A stretch of DNA of 64,000 nucleotides from Closterium sp. NIES-65 (GCA_948144175.1 CANXME010002459.1:62001-126000); one strand, 5' to 3'; shown: positions 1 through 10,584, counted from the first letter of the stretch. The notes: generated by a model not told the origin, from the letters alone. Numbers and translations: made by a program.

Positions 1-188
1 AATGTAAGGAATGTAAAAAAAATCCTCAGAACAGGTAAAGGTTTCAGAAAGATAATATATTTAGTAGAATCTGGCAATGTAATGCAATTGGGGTAAAAGT
101 AAAACCTGCATAGTAGGGTTAGGCTAAATGGCTGAAAGTAATCTCTACAGCCTACACGTTTTTTCTTTAATCTACACTGATCATAAGA
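1..188. other. Unassigned AT-rich flank
   Basis: No ORF or family resemblance that I can support. The sequence is AT-rich and ends where the first family C LTR begins with TGTCAAC. Confidence 0.4.
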
Positions 189-319
189 TGTCAACAACAT
201 GTATGTCTAGGTTGTAGGCTACAGTGAGGCACAGTTTCGAGGGTATAACCCAATTAGGGTTTTCCACATGTATCCAACCTTGTGCTAGTGCATCGATTCT
301 GTTGTTTACGATTCTGACA
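189..319 (+). repeat. 5' LTR of family C element M (divergent)
   Basis: This 131-bp block starts TGTCAAC and ends CTGACA, directly followed by a primer-binding-like TGGTAT. It keeps the family C internal landmarks (GTAGGCTACAGTG, then ACATGTATCCAACC, then TGCTAGT). It is clearly more diverged than the other family C LTRs and does not match the 3' LTR at 3101, so the two ends may come from different copies. Confidence 0.6.
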
Positions 320-337
320 TGGTATGAGTCGCTGGGT
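320..337 (+). other. Primer-binding site, tRNA-iMet-like (degenerate)
   Basis: TGGTATGAGTCGCTGGGT sits immediately after the LTR end. Plant iMet primer sites read TGGTATCAGAGCCAGG; this copy keeps TGGTAT and then diverges. Confidence 0.5.
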
Positions 338-1250
338 TAGGCCCGTACCTACCGTTGTTCCCCTTGCAGCCCATGCACGCTGCCTTGCCTATACACTACC
401 CAGCGCGCTGCGCCTACTCCCGTGCGCTGCCCGACCGTATGCTGCCCAGAGCGCCACACCTTTCCGCGCGCGCTACTTTGTCCGTGCCCTGCCTCCCGCC
501 GCTCCTGCCTGCATGCGCTGCCCTGCTTGCAGTTGCTGCCATGCCCGTACGCTGCCACGCATACCGCGCCTGCCCACACACGCTGCCCCACGCGCTTCGT
601 CTGCCCGCGCACGCTGTCTGCCCTTACGCTGCCCCACGCGCCGCGCCTTCCCGCATGTGCTGCTTTGCCCGTACCCTACCCCACGCAGCATGCCTGACTG
701 TGTGCACTACCCTGCTTGTACGCTGCCTCGCGCGCCGCACCAGCCTGCGCACGCAGTCCTACTGTGCATGCCACCTGTGGACTTGCTGCCCAGCGCGACG
801 AGCGCCCTGCTGCCTTGCTGCCCATCACGACGCACGCTCCGTCGCCTCGATGCCGCACGCGCGGCTGCTTTGCGTGACGCGCACCCTACTGCCCCGCTAA
901 CTAGCGAGACAGACGCCTCGCTGCCCAGAGTGACGCATGCTCCGCTACCCCGCTGCCCAGCTTGATGCACGCGCCGTCACCCCGCTGCCCCGAGCGGCGG
1001 CTGCCTTGCGTGACGCATGCCACGCTGCCCACCGAGAAGTGCGCCGCGTCGCCCTACTGCCCCGCGCGCGTGCCTTGCAGTTGCCGCTACAACTGCCACA
1101 GCAGCAGCATCTGCTGCTCCAGCCACTGTAGCAGCCCCTACAACTACTACAGCAGCCTCTACAATTACTGAAGCAGCCGCTACAGCTGCCGCACCTTGGT
1201 TTCCTTGCTGCCACTGTTCCTCATCTCTACTATGCTACGCCATGCTACTT
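338..1250 (+). repeat. GC-rich repetitive leader of element M
   Basis: Imperfect tandem units built on GCCC-(G/T)-ACGCTGCC-(C)-ACGCG fill the space between primer site and pol. Long frames exist on both strands only because the composition is skewed; their translations are low-complexity Ala/Pro/Arg/Cys. Gag, protease and integrase are missing, so the leader runs almost directly into RT at about 1270. Confidence 0.6.
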
Positions 1251-1273
1251 GACTACGCCGCCTTGACTACGCC

Positions 1274-2884
1274 ATGCTACTTGCCCCTGAGGGGGATCCA
1301 GACGCCCTTGACATCCCGATCCCTCGCACTCACGCCGAGGCGGTCTCGGGACCCTGGGCTTCGTACTGGATAGCAGCTGAGGAGGCAGAGATGGCATCTT
1401 ATAGGTCCACAGGCACTTGCGTCAATGCAGTCCCACCACCTGGGACGAACGTCGTCAGTTGCCAATGACTCTACAAGGTGAAGCGGCCGCCTGGATCACC
1501 ACCTGTGTTCAAGGCACGCTATGTGGCGAGAGGCTTCAGTCAGCGAGAGGGGGTGGACTTCTTCCAGACCTTCGCTCCCACCCCGAAGAAGAGTACTCTT
1601 CGGGTGTTGCTGCATATTGCAGCCCAGCGCGACTACGAGTTGCACTCCTTGGACTTTTCCACCGCTTTCTTTCAGGGGAGCCTGCACGAGCAGATCTGGC
1701 TGCGTCGCCCGCCTAGCTTCACTGGCTCTTTCCCACCTGGGACCCAGTGGCAGCTGCGTTGACCAGTCTACGGCCTGCGTCAGGCTCTACGTGAGTGGCA
1801 CGACACACTTCGTTCGACCCTTGCAGCTCTTGACTTCTTTCCGTCGTCTGCTGACCCGTCACTGTTCATTCACCGTGGCTCGACCCCGTTCTTTGTCCTG
1901 GTCTACGTCGACGACCTGGTGTTCGCCACTCCCGACCGACGCGCGCTGGCCTCCGTGAAGGAGGAACTGCAGAGGAGACACACTTGCACTGACCTTGGTG
2001 AGCTGCAGCACTACCTTGGTCTGCAGATCACCAGGGACAGGGCAGCTCGCACCATTACGCTGACTCAGTCGCATATGGTCGAGCAGATCCTCACGCCGTT
2101 TCGCTTCCCATTCTCCAAGGTACAGCTCACCCCTGTTGATGTGGATCATGGGCTCACGGCTCCACCTTCGAACGAGCCATTTGAGTCCAGCGGTTCATAT
2201 CCTGAGCTGGTGGGTTGTCTCATGTACCTGATGACCTGTACTCGCCCAGACCTAGCTTACCCTCATAGCGTCCTTGCGCGCTTTGTTGAACTTCGGAAAC
2301 ACCAACCTTCCCACTGGTACGCGGCTAAGAGGGTGGCGAAGTATGCAGCGAGCACATCATGCATGGGACTTGTGCTTGGAGGGAAGCAGCCAGTTACACT
2401 CACAGGTTACTCAGACTCGTCGTGGGCCGACGACGCGGAGACGCTTCGGTCTACAGTGGGGTACTCATTTAGCCTCGGGGCAGGTGCTATTTCGTGGCGG
2501 CCGACTCGGGCGTCGTCCGTCGCCGGTTCCAGCTGTGAGGCAGAGGTGTACGCTGCGGCCATGGCCGCTTAGGAGCTTTGCTGGCCGTCTTTCATTCTCA
2601 CCGACCTTGGGGAGCAACCTCGCTCTCCCCCACTCTTGTTCGCCGACAACAGGCCTGCTGTCCTGTTGTGTGAGGAGCCTCAACTGGTTGGGAAGGTGAA
2701 GCACATCTAGCTTCGTCACTTCCTTCTGCGTGAGTTGCAGCAGCGTGGCCAGGCCTGCGTGGTACATGTGGTCTCTGAGGCCAACATTGCAAATATCTTC
2801 ACCAAGGCGTTGCCCCCTTGTGACCACCAGCGTTTCTGCACCCAGCTTGGCCTTGTGCCTGCCCGTCCTCACTTGCTTACGTAG
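1274..2884 (+). pseudogene. Ty1/copia RT-RNase H of element M, broken by stop codons
   Basis: A single reading frame encodes the copia reverse transcriptase and RNase H. It includes EGDPDALD and RTHAEAV at the linker/RT entry, KARYVARGFSQ, LDFSTAF, the catalytic YVDD (VLVYVDDLVFAT, about 1900-1930), CTRPDLAY, the RNase H DSSWADD and SCEAEVY motifs, and the C-terminal IFTKALPPCDHQRF. The frame is never shifted but carries four internal stops: TGA near 1466 and at 1760-1762, TAG at 2570-2572 (a Gln position in the other copies) and TAG at 2708-2710. It ends at TAG 2882-2884. Gag, protease and integrase are absent upstream. The purely substitutional damage suggests an element decaying in place. 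Confidence 0.85.
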
Positions 2885-3090
2885 AGGTGCCTTGTCCTGC
2901 ATGTCTTGTACTCTTGCATCTCTATATATTTGTTATACACTTGCATGTGGACTGGCCTTGTGGCCCCTTGCTTGCTCTTAGAGTGTGTGGTGACTTTGAG
3001 CTCCACCCTGAGATTTCTCTTTTTCTTGTGGACTGGTCTTGTGACCGTTGCTTGCTCTTGTTGTTTCTACAAGACTACCGTCACCTAGAC

Positions 3091-3235
3091 TATGGGGGTG
3101 TGTCAAACTATAATTTTATAGTTTGTATAGTTCTAGTCTAGGTGTTCTCCCTTGTGTTATTTTGTACTTGCACTAGGGTTAGGTTTTGCATATCTAGGTT
3201 TTGTACATGCGGGTCCAAAGTGTGGCACCCCCAGC
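3091..3235 (+). repeat. Polypurine tract and 3' LTR of element M, cut by A1
   Basis: The tract TATGGGGGTG (3091-3100) immediately precedes TGTCAAACTATAATTTTATAG at 3101, the family C LTR start. A nearly identical LTR start occurs at 13393. The block is interrupted at 3235/3236 by element A1, whose target duplication CCAGC occupies 3231-3235. The end of the LTR is not clear. Confidence 0.7.
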
Positions 3236-4328
3236 TGTTGGTGTAAGGGCCTAATAAACTCAAGCTATTAAGACTTTATCACACTTAAAACCTCTCCTCG
3301 GGGTCACCTCCAAGGGTCCTTGGGTGCCTGGTACAAGACCAGCCCCTATCCTTGGGTCCGAGTTTGTAGAGAGAGGGATCAAGAGGGACTTAGTCAAAAC
3401 AGCAAGAGTACCTTGAACGTTGCGCAGCGTATCGTGCAGACCGTCGATCGGATTAAGCTGAGAATTTCCTATATCGAAGCTCACTCTAAGAGCTTTAAAA
3501 TAAGCCAAGTTGCCTCGCGAAAAGTTCTGCCATTACGAAGTTATGGCTCGGACAGCGTTAGTCTAGCGTTGGAGTGCTAGCGTACTAGCGTTGACTCGGG
3601 TAGCATTCCGCCGTCGCACCGCGTAGAAAAGAAATTCCAGCAAGGAAGGAATTCGCTTGAATCAATTTCACTATATTCAGGTACAAACAGAGAAGGAATA
3701 AATAGTTCTAGCTAGCAAGGACCTTGGGAATCAACCTGGGAACAACCAGGGATGATCCCAAATAATTCCAAGCAACAGAACCAACCTGGCTGGACAAAAT
3801 AGCAGGTGATAGGTTGGTGAACAACCTCTGGTTCTGTTTTTCCAACCTGGGAAAACAACAACCAGGTTCAGGTCCTAAAAACAGAACCTGTTTTGTCTTT
3901 GCCCAACCAGCCAAATGCTGGTTCCGCTGGTTTCCCCTGGCCCTGTAGCATGCAGATACAGACAAACAACATCCAACCTTTACCTAAATTGTACCCCTAT
4001 AGTGCCTGCCCTGCTACACTATAGTCAACCAAACAAAACAGTACAATTTCGAGTTGGATAGAACTGAATCTGCGCAATCAAGTAAGTTGAACCGCAAACC
4101 TTCCATCTTGGGTTCCTTTGCGAGCTCGTCCTTTCTGCTTGTACTGTTCATAGCGCGTACAATGTTATGCCGAAGCGCACATTTTGCGAGTACCTGCAAA
4201 TGCTTCAAGCGAAAATTGCGAAAGCAAACAAACACACAAGCATACCATTCACACGCAAATGCATTCGCACACGCATACTCGTACAAACAGACGGCAGGAT
4301 GTCGTGCAATGTGAATTTGCACCCAACA
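3236..4328 (-). repeat. 3' LTR of A1
   Basis: 1,093 bp, TGTTGG to CCAACA in plus orientation. The interval 3718-3940 is packed with short AACCTGG / CCAGGTT words in both orientations. An ACAC-rich stretch lies near 4230-4300, in the U3 part of the minus-strand element. Confidence 0.96.
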
Positions 4329-4341
4329 CACTCCCCCTCAG
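4329..4341 (-). other. Polypurine tract of A1
   Basis: On the minus strand CTGAGGGGGAGTG lies directly upstream of the 3' LTR start, the expected place for plus-strand priming. The same tract adjoins the A2 LTRs at 18710 and 24472. Confidence 0.8.
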
Positions 4342-4370
4342 CCTGCCGGCTGCATCCCCATCATTCCATA

Positions 4371-7300
4371 CTAGTTCATGCTCATTCCACTCATGCGCAC
4401 ACAACGCCAATGAGACTCATCCGCAAGCCTCTTGGTGAGGAAGTCTGCTGGCTGCTGGTGAGTCTTGATGTAGATCGGATTCACCGTCCCCCTCTTCACC
4501 TCCTTACGCAGCCAGTGCCACTTGATACGCATGTGCTTATTCAGCCCATGAAGCACAGCGTTCCTGGCCATCCCAAGAGCTCCCTTGCTATCACAAAACA
4601 GCGGCGTAGCAACCTTTTGCTCCTGGCCAATCTCCTCCAACAGCCTCCTCAGCCAAATCACCTCCTTCACCCCATGGAACATCGCCATGTACTCTGATTC
4701 CACGGAAGAGAGTGCTGTCTCCGTCTGCTTCTTTGACCTCCAACTAACCGGTCCTCCCCCAACTACGCAGATGTATCCTCCCACAGATGAGGAATCCTCC
4801 TTCTCAGAGGCCCACGTAGCATCAGTAAAGCAAGTGAGAAAAAGCTTGCCTTCTCCAAGCCTCTCCCCCTTCTCTTTCAGCACCTCAACCCCTTTCTGCT
4901 TCACCTGTGCAGATGCGGAGTATTGAACTCCAATGCTTGGGTGAGAGTTCAGATACTTCACCACACGCTCAGCTGCATCCACCTGCTCCTCTGATGGATT
5001 CTGCACTACCCTAGCCAGCTGCCCAACCGAGAAAGAGATGTCGGGTCTCGTGTGAACTGCTGCATACAAGAGGCTGCCCACCAAGGACTGAAATTGCTGC
5101 TGCTCCTCGGCTTCAACCCCTTCATCCTCTGCAGCTTTCACAAGCTTGAATTCTGCTGGCAGGGGAGTTGCAACCTTGCGCTCATTCTCAATTCCGTACT
5201 TCTCCCCAAGCTCCTTGATGAACTTCTCCTGGTGCAGCTTCAACCACCTGTGATCCAGATCCCTCTCCACGTGCATCCCGAGGTAGTACTTTACCTCCCC
5301 AAGGTTCTTGCACTTGAAGTTCTCCATCAGCTGCTGCTGCACCTTCTGGATCTCCTTCATGCTGCTGCTAAAGAGAAGAATGTCGTCCACATAGACCAGA
5401 AACAGCACCAGCTTCTCCCCCTCCCCCTTGAGAAAGAGGCTCTCATCACAGCTGCTGGTCCTGAATCCCATCTCCTCTAAAACAGCTGCCAACTTCTGGT
5501 ACCAGCAGCGTGGCGCCTGCTTCAAGCCGTAGATGGACTTTTTCAGCTTGCACACCCTGCCCGTACCATCCTCATACCCAGGTGGCTGCGTCATGAACAC
5601 CTCCTCCTCTAAAATCCCGTTGAGAAATGCCGTTGATATGTCCATCTGGATAATGAACTTCCCACTAACGGCTGCATCTGCCAACAAGACACGAAGGGTA
5701 GGGGGTTTGGCAGTGGGAGCAAAGATCTCATTGAAGTCCCGCTTCTCCTTCTGCATAAACCCCTTAGCCACCAACCTACTCTTGTAGATGGTGACCTGCC
5801 CCTTGTCGTCAGTCTTGATCCTTAGCACCCACTTGCATTGTACCGCTTTCTTTCCCTCAGGCAGCACCACTAGTTCCCAAGTCCCATTCTCCAGCAGGCT
5901 CTGGTACTCAGCATCCCTGGAAGCTAGCCATTTGTCCCTATCTGGTCCAGCTAATGCCTCCTCCATGCTAGCTGGTTCCTCTGGTGCAGGGGCAAGAAAA
6001 CAGTACGCAGGTTGATCCTCCTCATCCGGGTCATAGCCATGCGGTAGAATCAGCAATGCCTCCTCGGTCCCAAGCTGCTGCTCCGCTACATCAGCTCCTG
6101 CAGTCAGCTTCTTAGTAGCCATACGGGTACGTCCTGGCCTGGAGACGGGTGTCTCCCATCCCTTCATAATAACACCCTTCGGCTTCTTAGTTTTCCCCTG
6201 CTGCTGCTCTCCTCCCTCGGATCCAGCAGCTCCACTAGTGCTACCGCTAATCTCCACACCATCACCTCCACCAGCAGGTGCCTCCTGCACCTTCTCTTTA
6301 TCACCACCCTCTGCAGCTGCCTCCTCTCCCTCCTCCCACACACTAGGAGTCAGGTCCAGCTGCATGGTAATCTGCTCCATCTGCTGGGACACCCTGGCCT
6401 CCGGCTGTTTCTCCCAGCTCCCATACATCATGCCCTCAACAAACTTCACATCCCTGCTGTCAAACAACACACCCTTGGAAGGCTCCCACAGCAGCCATCC
6501 CTTGCTCTCAGCAGCCAGCCCCAAATGCACACACCAGATTGCACTCGCCCCCAACTTACTGCGATAGGTCTTGGGAACGTGGGCGACTGCCATGCAACCG
6601 AACACCCTCAGCATGTCCACCGGCGGCTTCCTCCCAAGCCACCTCTCCAACGGCACCCACGAGTCATCCCCAACCTTTGTGAGTACCCTGTTCCTAGCGA
6701 CAGTAGCGTGCCGAACAGCATGGGGCCACATCAAGTTGCCCAGCCCAGATTCTATGAGCAGCGCCCTAGCTGTCTCCAGAATTGTCCGGTTCGCCCGTTC
6801 TGCTACACCGTTGGACTGTGGGGTGTAAGCCGTGGTCAGCTCCCTCTGGATGCCCTGCTTCTTGAGCCAGGCCGTCATCTCAGCTCCAAGGAACTCACCA
6901 CCCCGATCTGTCCTAATCCGCTTCACCACACACTCCGCTTGCTTCTCCACGAACGGCAGCCAATCGTCCCGAATCGTGGAGGCGGCGTGATCTTTCTGCT
7001 TCAGCGGATACGCCCACATTAGCCTGCTCCAGTCATCCACTATGGTTAGGAAGTACCGCTCCCCCTTGTGCCCTTGCACCGGCAGCGGCCCCACCAAGTC
7101 CATGTGGACCAGCTCCAACGGCTTTTTGCTCCTGCCAGCCACACTATGGAAGGGGAAACGGGTGAACTTTGAAAGGAGGCAAATTTCACAGTTATCATCG
7201 GGTGGTTGTCCGTTCAGCTTTAAGCCCTTAACGGCTCCATCCTTCTCCAGCTGCTTCAGCAAAGGCATTGCCACATGCCCCAAACGTCGGTGTGCAGTTG

Positions 7301-8951
7301 CCCAATCTGTCTCCCCAGATCTGGCCGACACTTTCACACCAACCCCTCCAACGGCGTTGCACTCCCCCTGGGATGCAGACCCCTCTCCAGCCTGCCCCCC
7401 ACCGTGCCACGCCAGCGCCGGCAGCTGCCACATAGATCTGTACACGTCCTTGCTCTCGTGCAGATCCCAAAGCACCCGATTGCCCAGCTTCCCCTTATAA
7501 GTGCGAGCCCCATCCGTGTTGGTGTTCACCCCAGCCTTGCCAAGCTTACGGAGGGAGATGAGGTTGGCCTTCAGGTCGGGGACGAGGAGAACGTCGTGCA
7601 GCACCACCGGCTTGCCATCCGCTCCCTTAAATGCAGCTCGTCCCGCACCAGCCACCTTCAACATGTGTCCAGAGGCAGAGCACACCTCATTAATCGGTGC
7701 AGCGCGTACGTCGTCCAGCAGGTCCTTGCGCGGCGTCATTGTCCAAGCAGCGCCTGTGTCCAACACCCAATAGTCCAGGGGGTGCAGCTCTGCTCTAGCC
7801 TTAGCAGATGCGTCTCCTTGCTCCCCCTTGTCTCCCATATGGAAGAATTGGCCCGCGGTGCGCTCCTTCTTCTTCTCCGCACCGCCGTTGCCCTTCGGGT
7901 TGTTGTCGGACGAATCAGCGACCATGTTGGCGCCGTTTTTCTGGTTCCTCCGCGCGCCGCCATCCTGGTGACGATTCTGGGGGGTCCATCCATCGGGTTT
8001 CTTATAGCACAAAAACCAGGGGTGCCCTTCCTTCTCACAATACCAGCAACTCCCTTTCATTTTGCCACCAGCACCCGACTTGCCCCCACGTCCAGATTTC
8101 GCACCGCGACCCCAACCGGTACCTCCTTGTTGGTCGTTGGAGTCGTCGTCCTTCTTTGCACCGCGTCCAGCACCACCGAAGCCACGTCCTTTGCCACGTC
8201 GGCTCCCTTGCATCCCGTAGCCGCTGCTGCCGTCGTCTCCACCCCTCAGTTGACGGCGACGGAAGTCCTCCTCTAGAATCTTTGTCCGCACCCACTCGAG
8301 TGTCCACGAGCTCTGGTTAAGCGGCAGGCTCAATCCGCTCGTGAATTGAAGCCACGATTCCGGCAGCAGCGAGAGCATCTTCAAGCACTTTGTTTGCTCC
8401 GGGTAGGTGATTCCCGCGATCGCCAACTTCGCGTAGAGGTCGCGCAATTTGTCCAGGACAGGTTGTACCGGCTCTCCCTCGCTCAGGCGCAACGCGGACA
8501 GCTCCCTCTCCAGCATCAATGTTGCAACAACGGAGGTCGGGGCGTGCAGCTCCTTCAACACCGTCCACGCCTTCGGACCGCACTCAACCTCCGGCAGCAG
8601 GTGCATGACGTGGTGACGCTGGTTCAGCTCCAAACTCTGCGACATCAAGTAGTAGCCAGCCGAGGCGCGCTCGTCCCAATCTTCCTGAAGGGCGGGGTCA
8701 CTCGGTCTAGGCTCCTCCCCAATCATTAGTTTCAGCAATCCGATTTGACGGAAATAAAGTTGCATTTTCCAGGCCCAATCATCATAGCCCTCACCATTGA
8801 ATTTCTCGACGGTGAAGTTTTTCAGCACCTCCTTGATCAGCGAGCCCTGGCTTGTTCGCGCTCCCCTTGGCGCAGAAACACCAGAATCATGGCTGCCGCT
8901 ACGATCTTGGGCTGAAGATTCACCAGCTACCGCCGAGGTGTTGCCCGCCAT
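4371..8951 (-). CDS. Gag-pol polyprotein of A1 (Ty1/copia, 1526 aa)
   Basis: One uninterrupted ORF encodes all copia functions in order. Gag occupies residues 1 to about 300 and ends in a CCHC zinc knuckle (residues 302-315, CWYCEKEGHPWFLC). The aspartic protease has its active-site Asp at 398 (VLDTGAAW). The HHCC domain before integrase spans about 554-591. The integrase D,D(35)E triad is Asp618 (HMDLVGP), Asp682 (RTDRGGEF) and Glu718 (NGVAERAN). RT spans about 1035-1260 with YVDD at 1187-1190, and RNase H about 1380-1515. The ATG lies about 46 nt downstream of the LTR, so the leader is very short. Gag and pol are fused with no frameshift, as in many plant copia elements. No inactivating lesion is visible. 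The near-identical A2 polyprotein supports a recently active family. Confidence 0.97.
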   Translation of the reverse strand: MAGNTSAVAGESSAQDRSGSHDSGVSAPRGARTSQGSLIKEVLKNFTVEKFNGEGYDDWAWKMQLYFRQIGLLKLMIGEEPRPSDPALQEDWDERASAGYYLMSQSLELNQRHHVMHLLPEVECGPKAWTVLKELHAPTSVVATLMLERELSALRLSEGEPVQPVLDKLRDLYAKLAIAGITYPEQTKCLKMLSLLPESWLQFTSGLSLPLNQSSWTLEWVRTKILEEDFRRRQLRGGDDGSSGYGMQGSRRGKGRGFGGAGRGAKKDDDSNDQQGGTGWGRGAKSGRGGKSGAGGKMKGSCWYCEKEGHPWFLCYKKPDGWTPQNRHQDGGARRNQKNGANMVADSSDNNPKGNGGAEKKKERTAGQFFHMGDKGEQGDASAKARAELHPLDYWVLDTGAAWTMTPRKDLLDDVRAAPINEVCSASGHMLKVAGAGRAAFKGADGKPVVLHDVLLVPDLKANLISLRKLGKAGVNTNTDGARTYKGKLGNRVLWDLHESKDVYRSMWQLPALAWHGGGQAGEGSASQGECNAVGGVGVKVSARSGETDWATAHRRLGHVAMPLLKQLEKDGAVKGLKLNGQPPDDNCEICLLSKFTRFPFHSVAGRSKKPLELVHMDLVGPLPVQGHKGERYFLTIVDDWSRLMWAYPLKQKDHAASTIRDDWLPFVEKQAECVVKRIRTDRGGEFLGAEMTAWLKKQGIQRELTTAYTPQSNGVAERANRTILETARALLIESGLGNLMWPHAVRHATVARNRVLTKVGDDSWVPLERWLGRKPPVDMLRVFGCMAVAHVPKTYRSKLGASAIWCVHLGLAAESKGWLLWEPSKGVLFDSRDVKFVEGMMYGSWEKQPEARVSQQMEQITMQLDLTPSVWEEGEEAAAEGGDKEKVQEAPAGGGDGVEISGSTSGAAGSEGGEQQQGKTKKPKGVIMKGWETPVSRPGRTRMATKKLTAGADVAEQQLGTEEALLILPHGYDPDEEDQPAYCFLAPAPEEPASMEEALAGPDRDKWLASRDAEYQSLLENGTWELVVLPEGKKAVQCKWVLRIKTDDKGQVTIYKSRLVAKGFMQKEKRDFNEIFAPTAKPPTLRVLLADAAVSGKFIIQMDISTAFLNGILEEEVFMTQPPGYEDGTGRVCKLKKSIYGLKQAPRCWYQKLAAVLEEMGFRTSSCDESLFLKGEGEKLVLFLVYVDDILLFSSSMKEIQKVQQQLMENFKCKNLGEVKYYLGMHVERDLDHRWLKLHQEKFIKELGEKYGIENERKVATPLPAEFKLVKAAEDEGVEAEEQQQFQSLVGSLLYAAVHTRPDISFSVGQLARVVQNPSEEQVDAAERVVKYLNSHPSIGVQYSASAQVKQKGVEVLKEKGERLGEGKLFLTCFTDATWASEKEDSSSVGGYICVVGGGPVSWRSKKQTETALSSVESEYMAMFHGVKEVIWLRRLLEEIGQEQKVATPLFCDSKGALGMARNAVLHGLNKHMRIKWHWLRKEVKRGTVNPIYIKTHQQPADFLTKRLADESHWRCVRMSGMSMN

Positions 8952-8982
8952 AGCTACCTATATCGAGGATCACTATAACGCA

Positions 8983-8994
8983 GCTCTGATACCA
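8983..8994 (-). other. Primer-binding site of A1, tRNA-iMet
   Basis: Minus strand TGGTATCAGAGC matches the complement of the plant initiator-Met tRNA 3' end over 12 nt. Three nucleotides (AGC, 8995-8997) separate it from the LTR. Confidence 0.9.
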
Positions 8995-8997
8995 GCT

Positions 8998-10090
8998 TGT
9001 TGGTGTAAGGGCCTAATAAACTCAAGCTATTAAGACTTTATCACACTTAAAACCTCTCCTCGGGGTCACCTCCAAGGGTCCTTGGGTGCCTGGTACAAGA
9101 CCAGCCCCTATCCTTGGGTCCGAGTTTGTAGAGAGAGGGATCAAGAGGGACTTAGTCAAAACAGCAAGAGTACCTTGAACGTTGCGCAGCGTATCGTGCA
9201 GACCGTCGATCGGATTAAGCTGAGAATTTCCTATATCGAAGCTCACTCTAAGAGCTTTAAAATAAGCCAAGTTGCCTCGCGAAAAGTTCTGCCATTACGA
9301 AGTTATGGCTCGGACAGCGTTAGTCTAGCGTTGGAGTGCTAGCGTACTAGCGTTGACTCGGGTAGCATTCCGCCGTCGCACCGCGTAGAAAAGAAATTCC
9401 AGCAAGGAAGGAATTCGCTTGAATCAATTTCACTATATTCAGGTACAAACAGAGAAGGAATAAATAGTTCTAGCTAGCAAGGACCTTGGGAATCAACCTG
9501 GGAACAACCAGGGATGATCCCAAATAATTCCAAGCAACAGAACCAACCTGGCTGGACAAAATAGCAGGTGATAGGTTGGTGAACAACCTCTGGTTCTGTT
9601 TTTCCAACCTGGGAAAACAACAACCAGGTTCAGGTCCTAAAAACAGAACCTGTTTTGTCTTTGCCCAACCAGCCAAATGCTGGTTCCGCTGGTTTCCCCT
9701 GGCCCTGTAGCATGCAGATACAGACAAACAACATCCAACCTTTACCTAAATTGTACCCCTATAGTGCCTGCCCTGCTACACTATAGTCAACCAAACAAAA
9801 CAGTACAATTTCGAGTTGGATAGAACTGAATCTGCGCAATCAAGTAAGTTGAACCGCAAAGCTTCCATCTTGGGTTCCTTTGCGAGCTCGTCCTTTCTGC
9901 TTGTACTGTTCATAGCGCGTACAATGTTATGCCGAAGCGCACATTTTGCGAGTACCTGCAAATGCTTCAAGCAAAAATTGCGAAAGCAAACAAACACACA
10001 AGCATACCATTCACACGCAAATGCATTCGCACACGCATACTCGTACAAACAGACGGCAGGATGTCGTGCAATGTGAATTTGCACCCAACA
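8998..10090 (-). repeat. 5' LTR of A1
   Basis: 1,093 bp, same ends as the left LTR. Differences I noticed: AAAGCTTCC against AAACCTTCC, and AAGCAAAAATT against AAGCGAAAATT. Confidence 0.96.
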
Positions 10091-10584
10091 CCAGCAGTGG
10101 CTCAGCTAGCAGTGGCCGAGACGTCGGCCCCTGCGCCAACCGCGCCCTTACAGGCCCTGGTGCTAGCACTACCTGCTAGAGTCCTGACCACTCTGCGTCC
10201 AGCTGCTACCGTTGATTCGACGACCTTCACTGTGAGCGTTTTGGTCCTCACGCGATTACACCGCACTGGCCCTCGCGTCTTCGCCAGCGCACTGCTGCAC
10301 CAGTTGAGTCTCACCTGCCTGGTCTAGGACCTTTTCCGACTGCACAAATAGAGACCTGTATTTCCAGTCCTGGTGCGTGTGTTGTTTCCAGTCCAGGTGC
10401 CTCTGAGGGCTTCTGTGTAGGAGCTGCAGCTACCACTAGTCTAGCACCAGCCTTTGTCGCTGGCTCGGTTGCGACCTCACAGACTGCACAACTTTCTTTC
10501 ACCTTAGACTCTGGTCTGTACTCGCTACACACTGGGTCCCACCGCACTAGATCGGGTCAGGTCGCGTCAGGTCAGTTAGTTGCT

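Larger units (their letters stand above)
3236..10090 (-). mobile_element. Intact Ty1/copia retrotransposon A1 (family A)
   Basis: The full-length element is 6,855 bp with two 1,093-bp LTRs (3236-4328 and 8998-10090) bounded by TGTTGG and CCAACA. It is flanked by a perfect 5-bp duplication CCAGC (3231-3235 and 10091-10095). Transcription runs on the minus strand: primer site next to the right LTR, one long gag-pol ORF, polypurine tract next to the left LTR. I see only about two differences between the LTRs, so the insertion is recent. It landed in older family C sequence. Confidence 0.97.

Noticed and set aside
324-965. Long overlapping frames on both strands in the leader of M (up to 213 codons)
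   Set aside because: They follow the period and composition of the GC-rich repeat, occur in several frames at once and have no domain.
189-3235. Treating 189-319 and 3101-3235 as a matched LTR pair of one intact-ended element
   Set aside because: The two blocks share only family-level landmarks and differ too much to be the two LTRs of one insertion.
8983-8997. Possible tRNA-Met gene fragment
   Set aside because: Only the 12-nt primer-binding complement is present, positioned beside an LTR; no cloverleaf follows.
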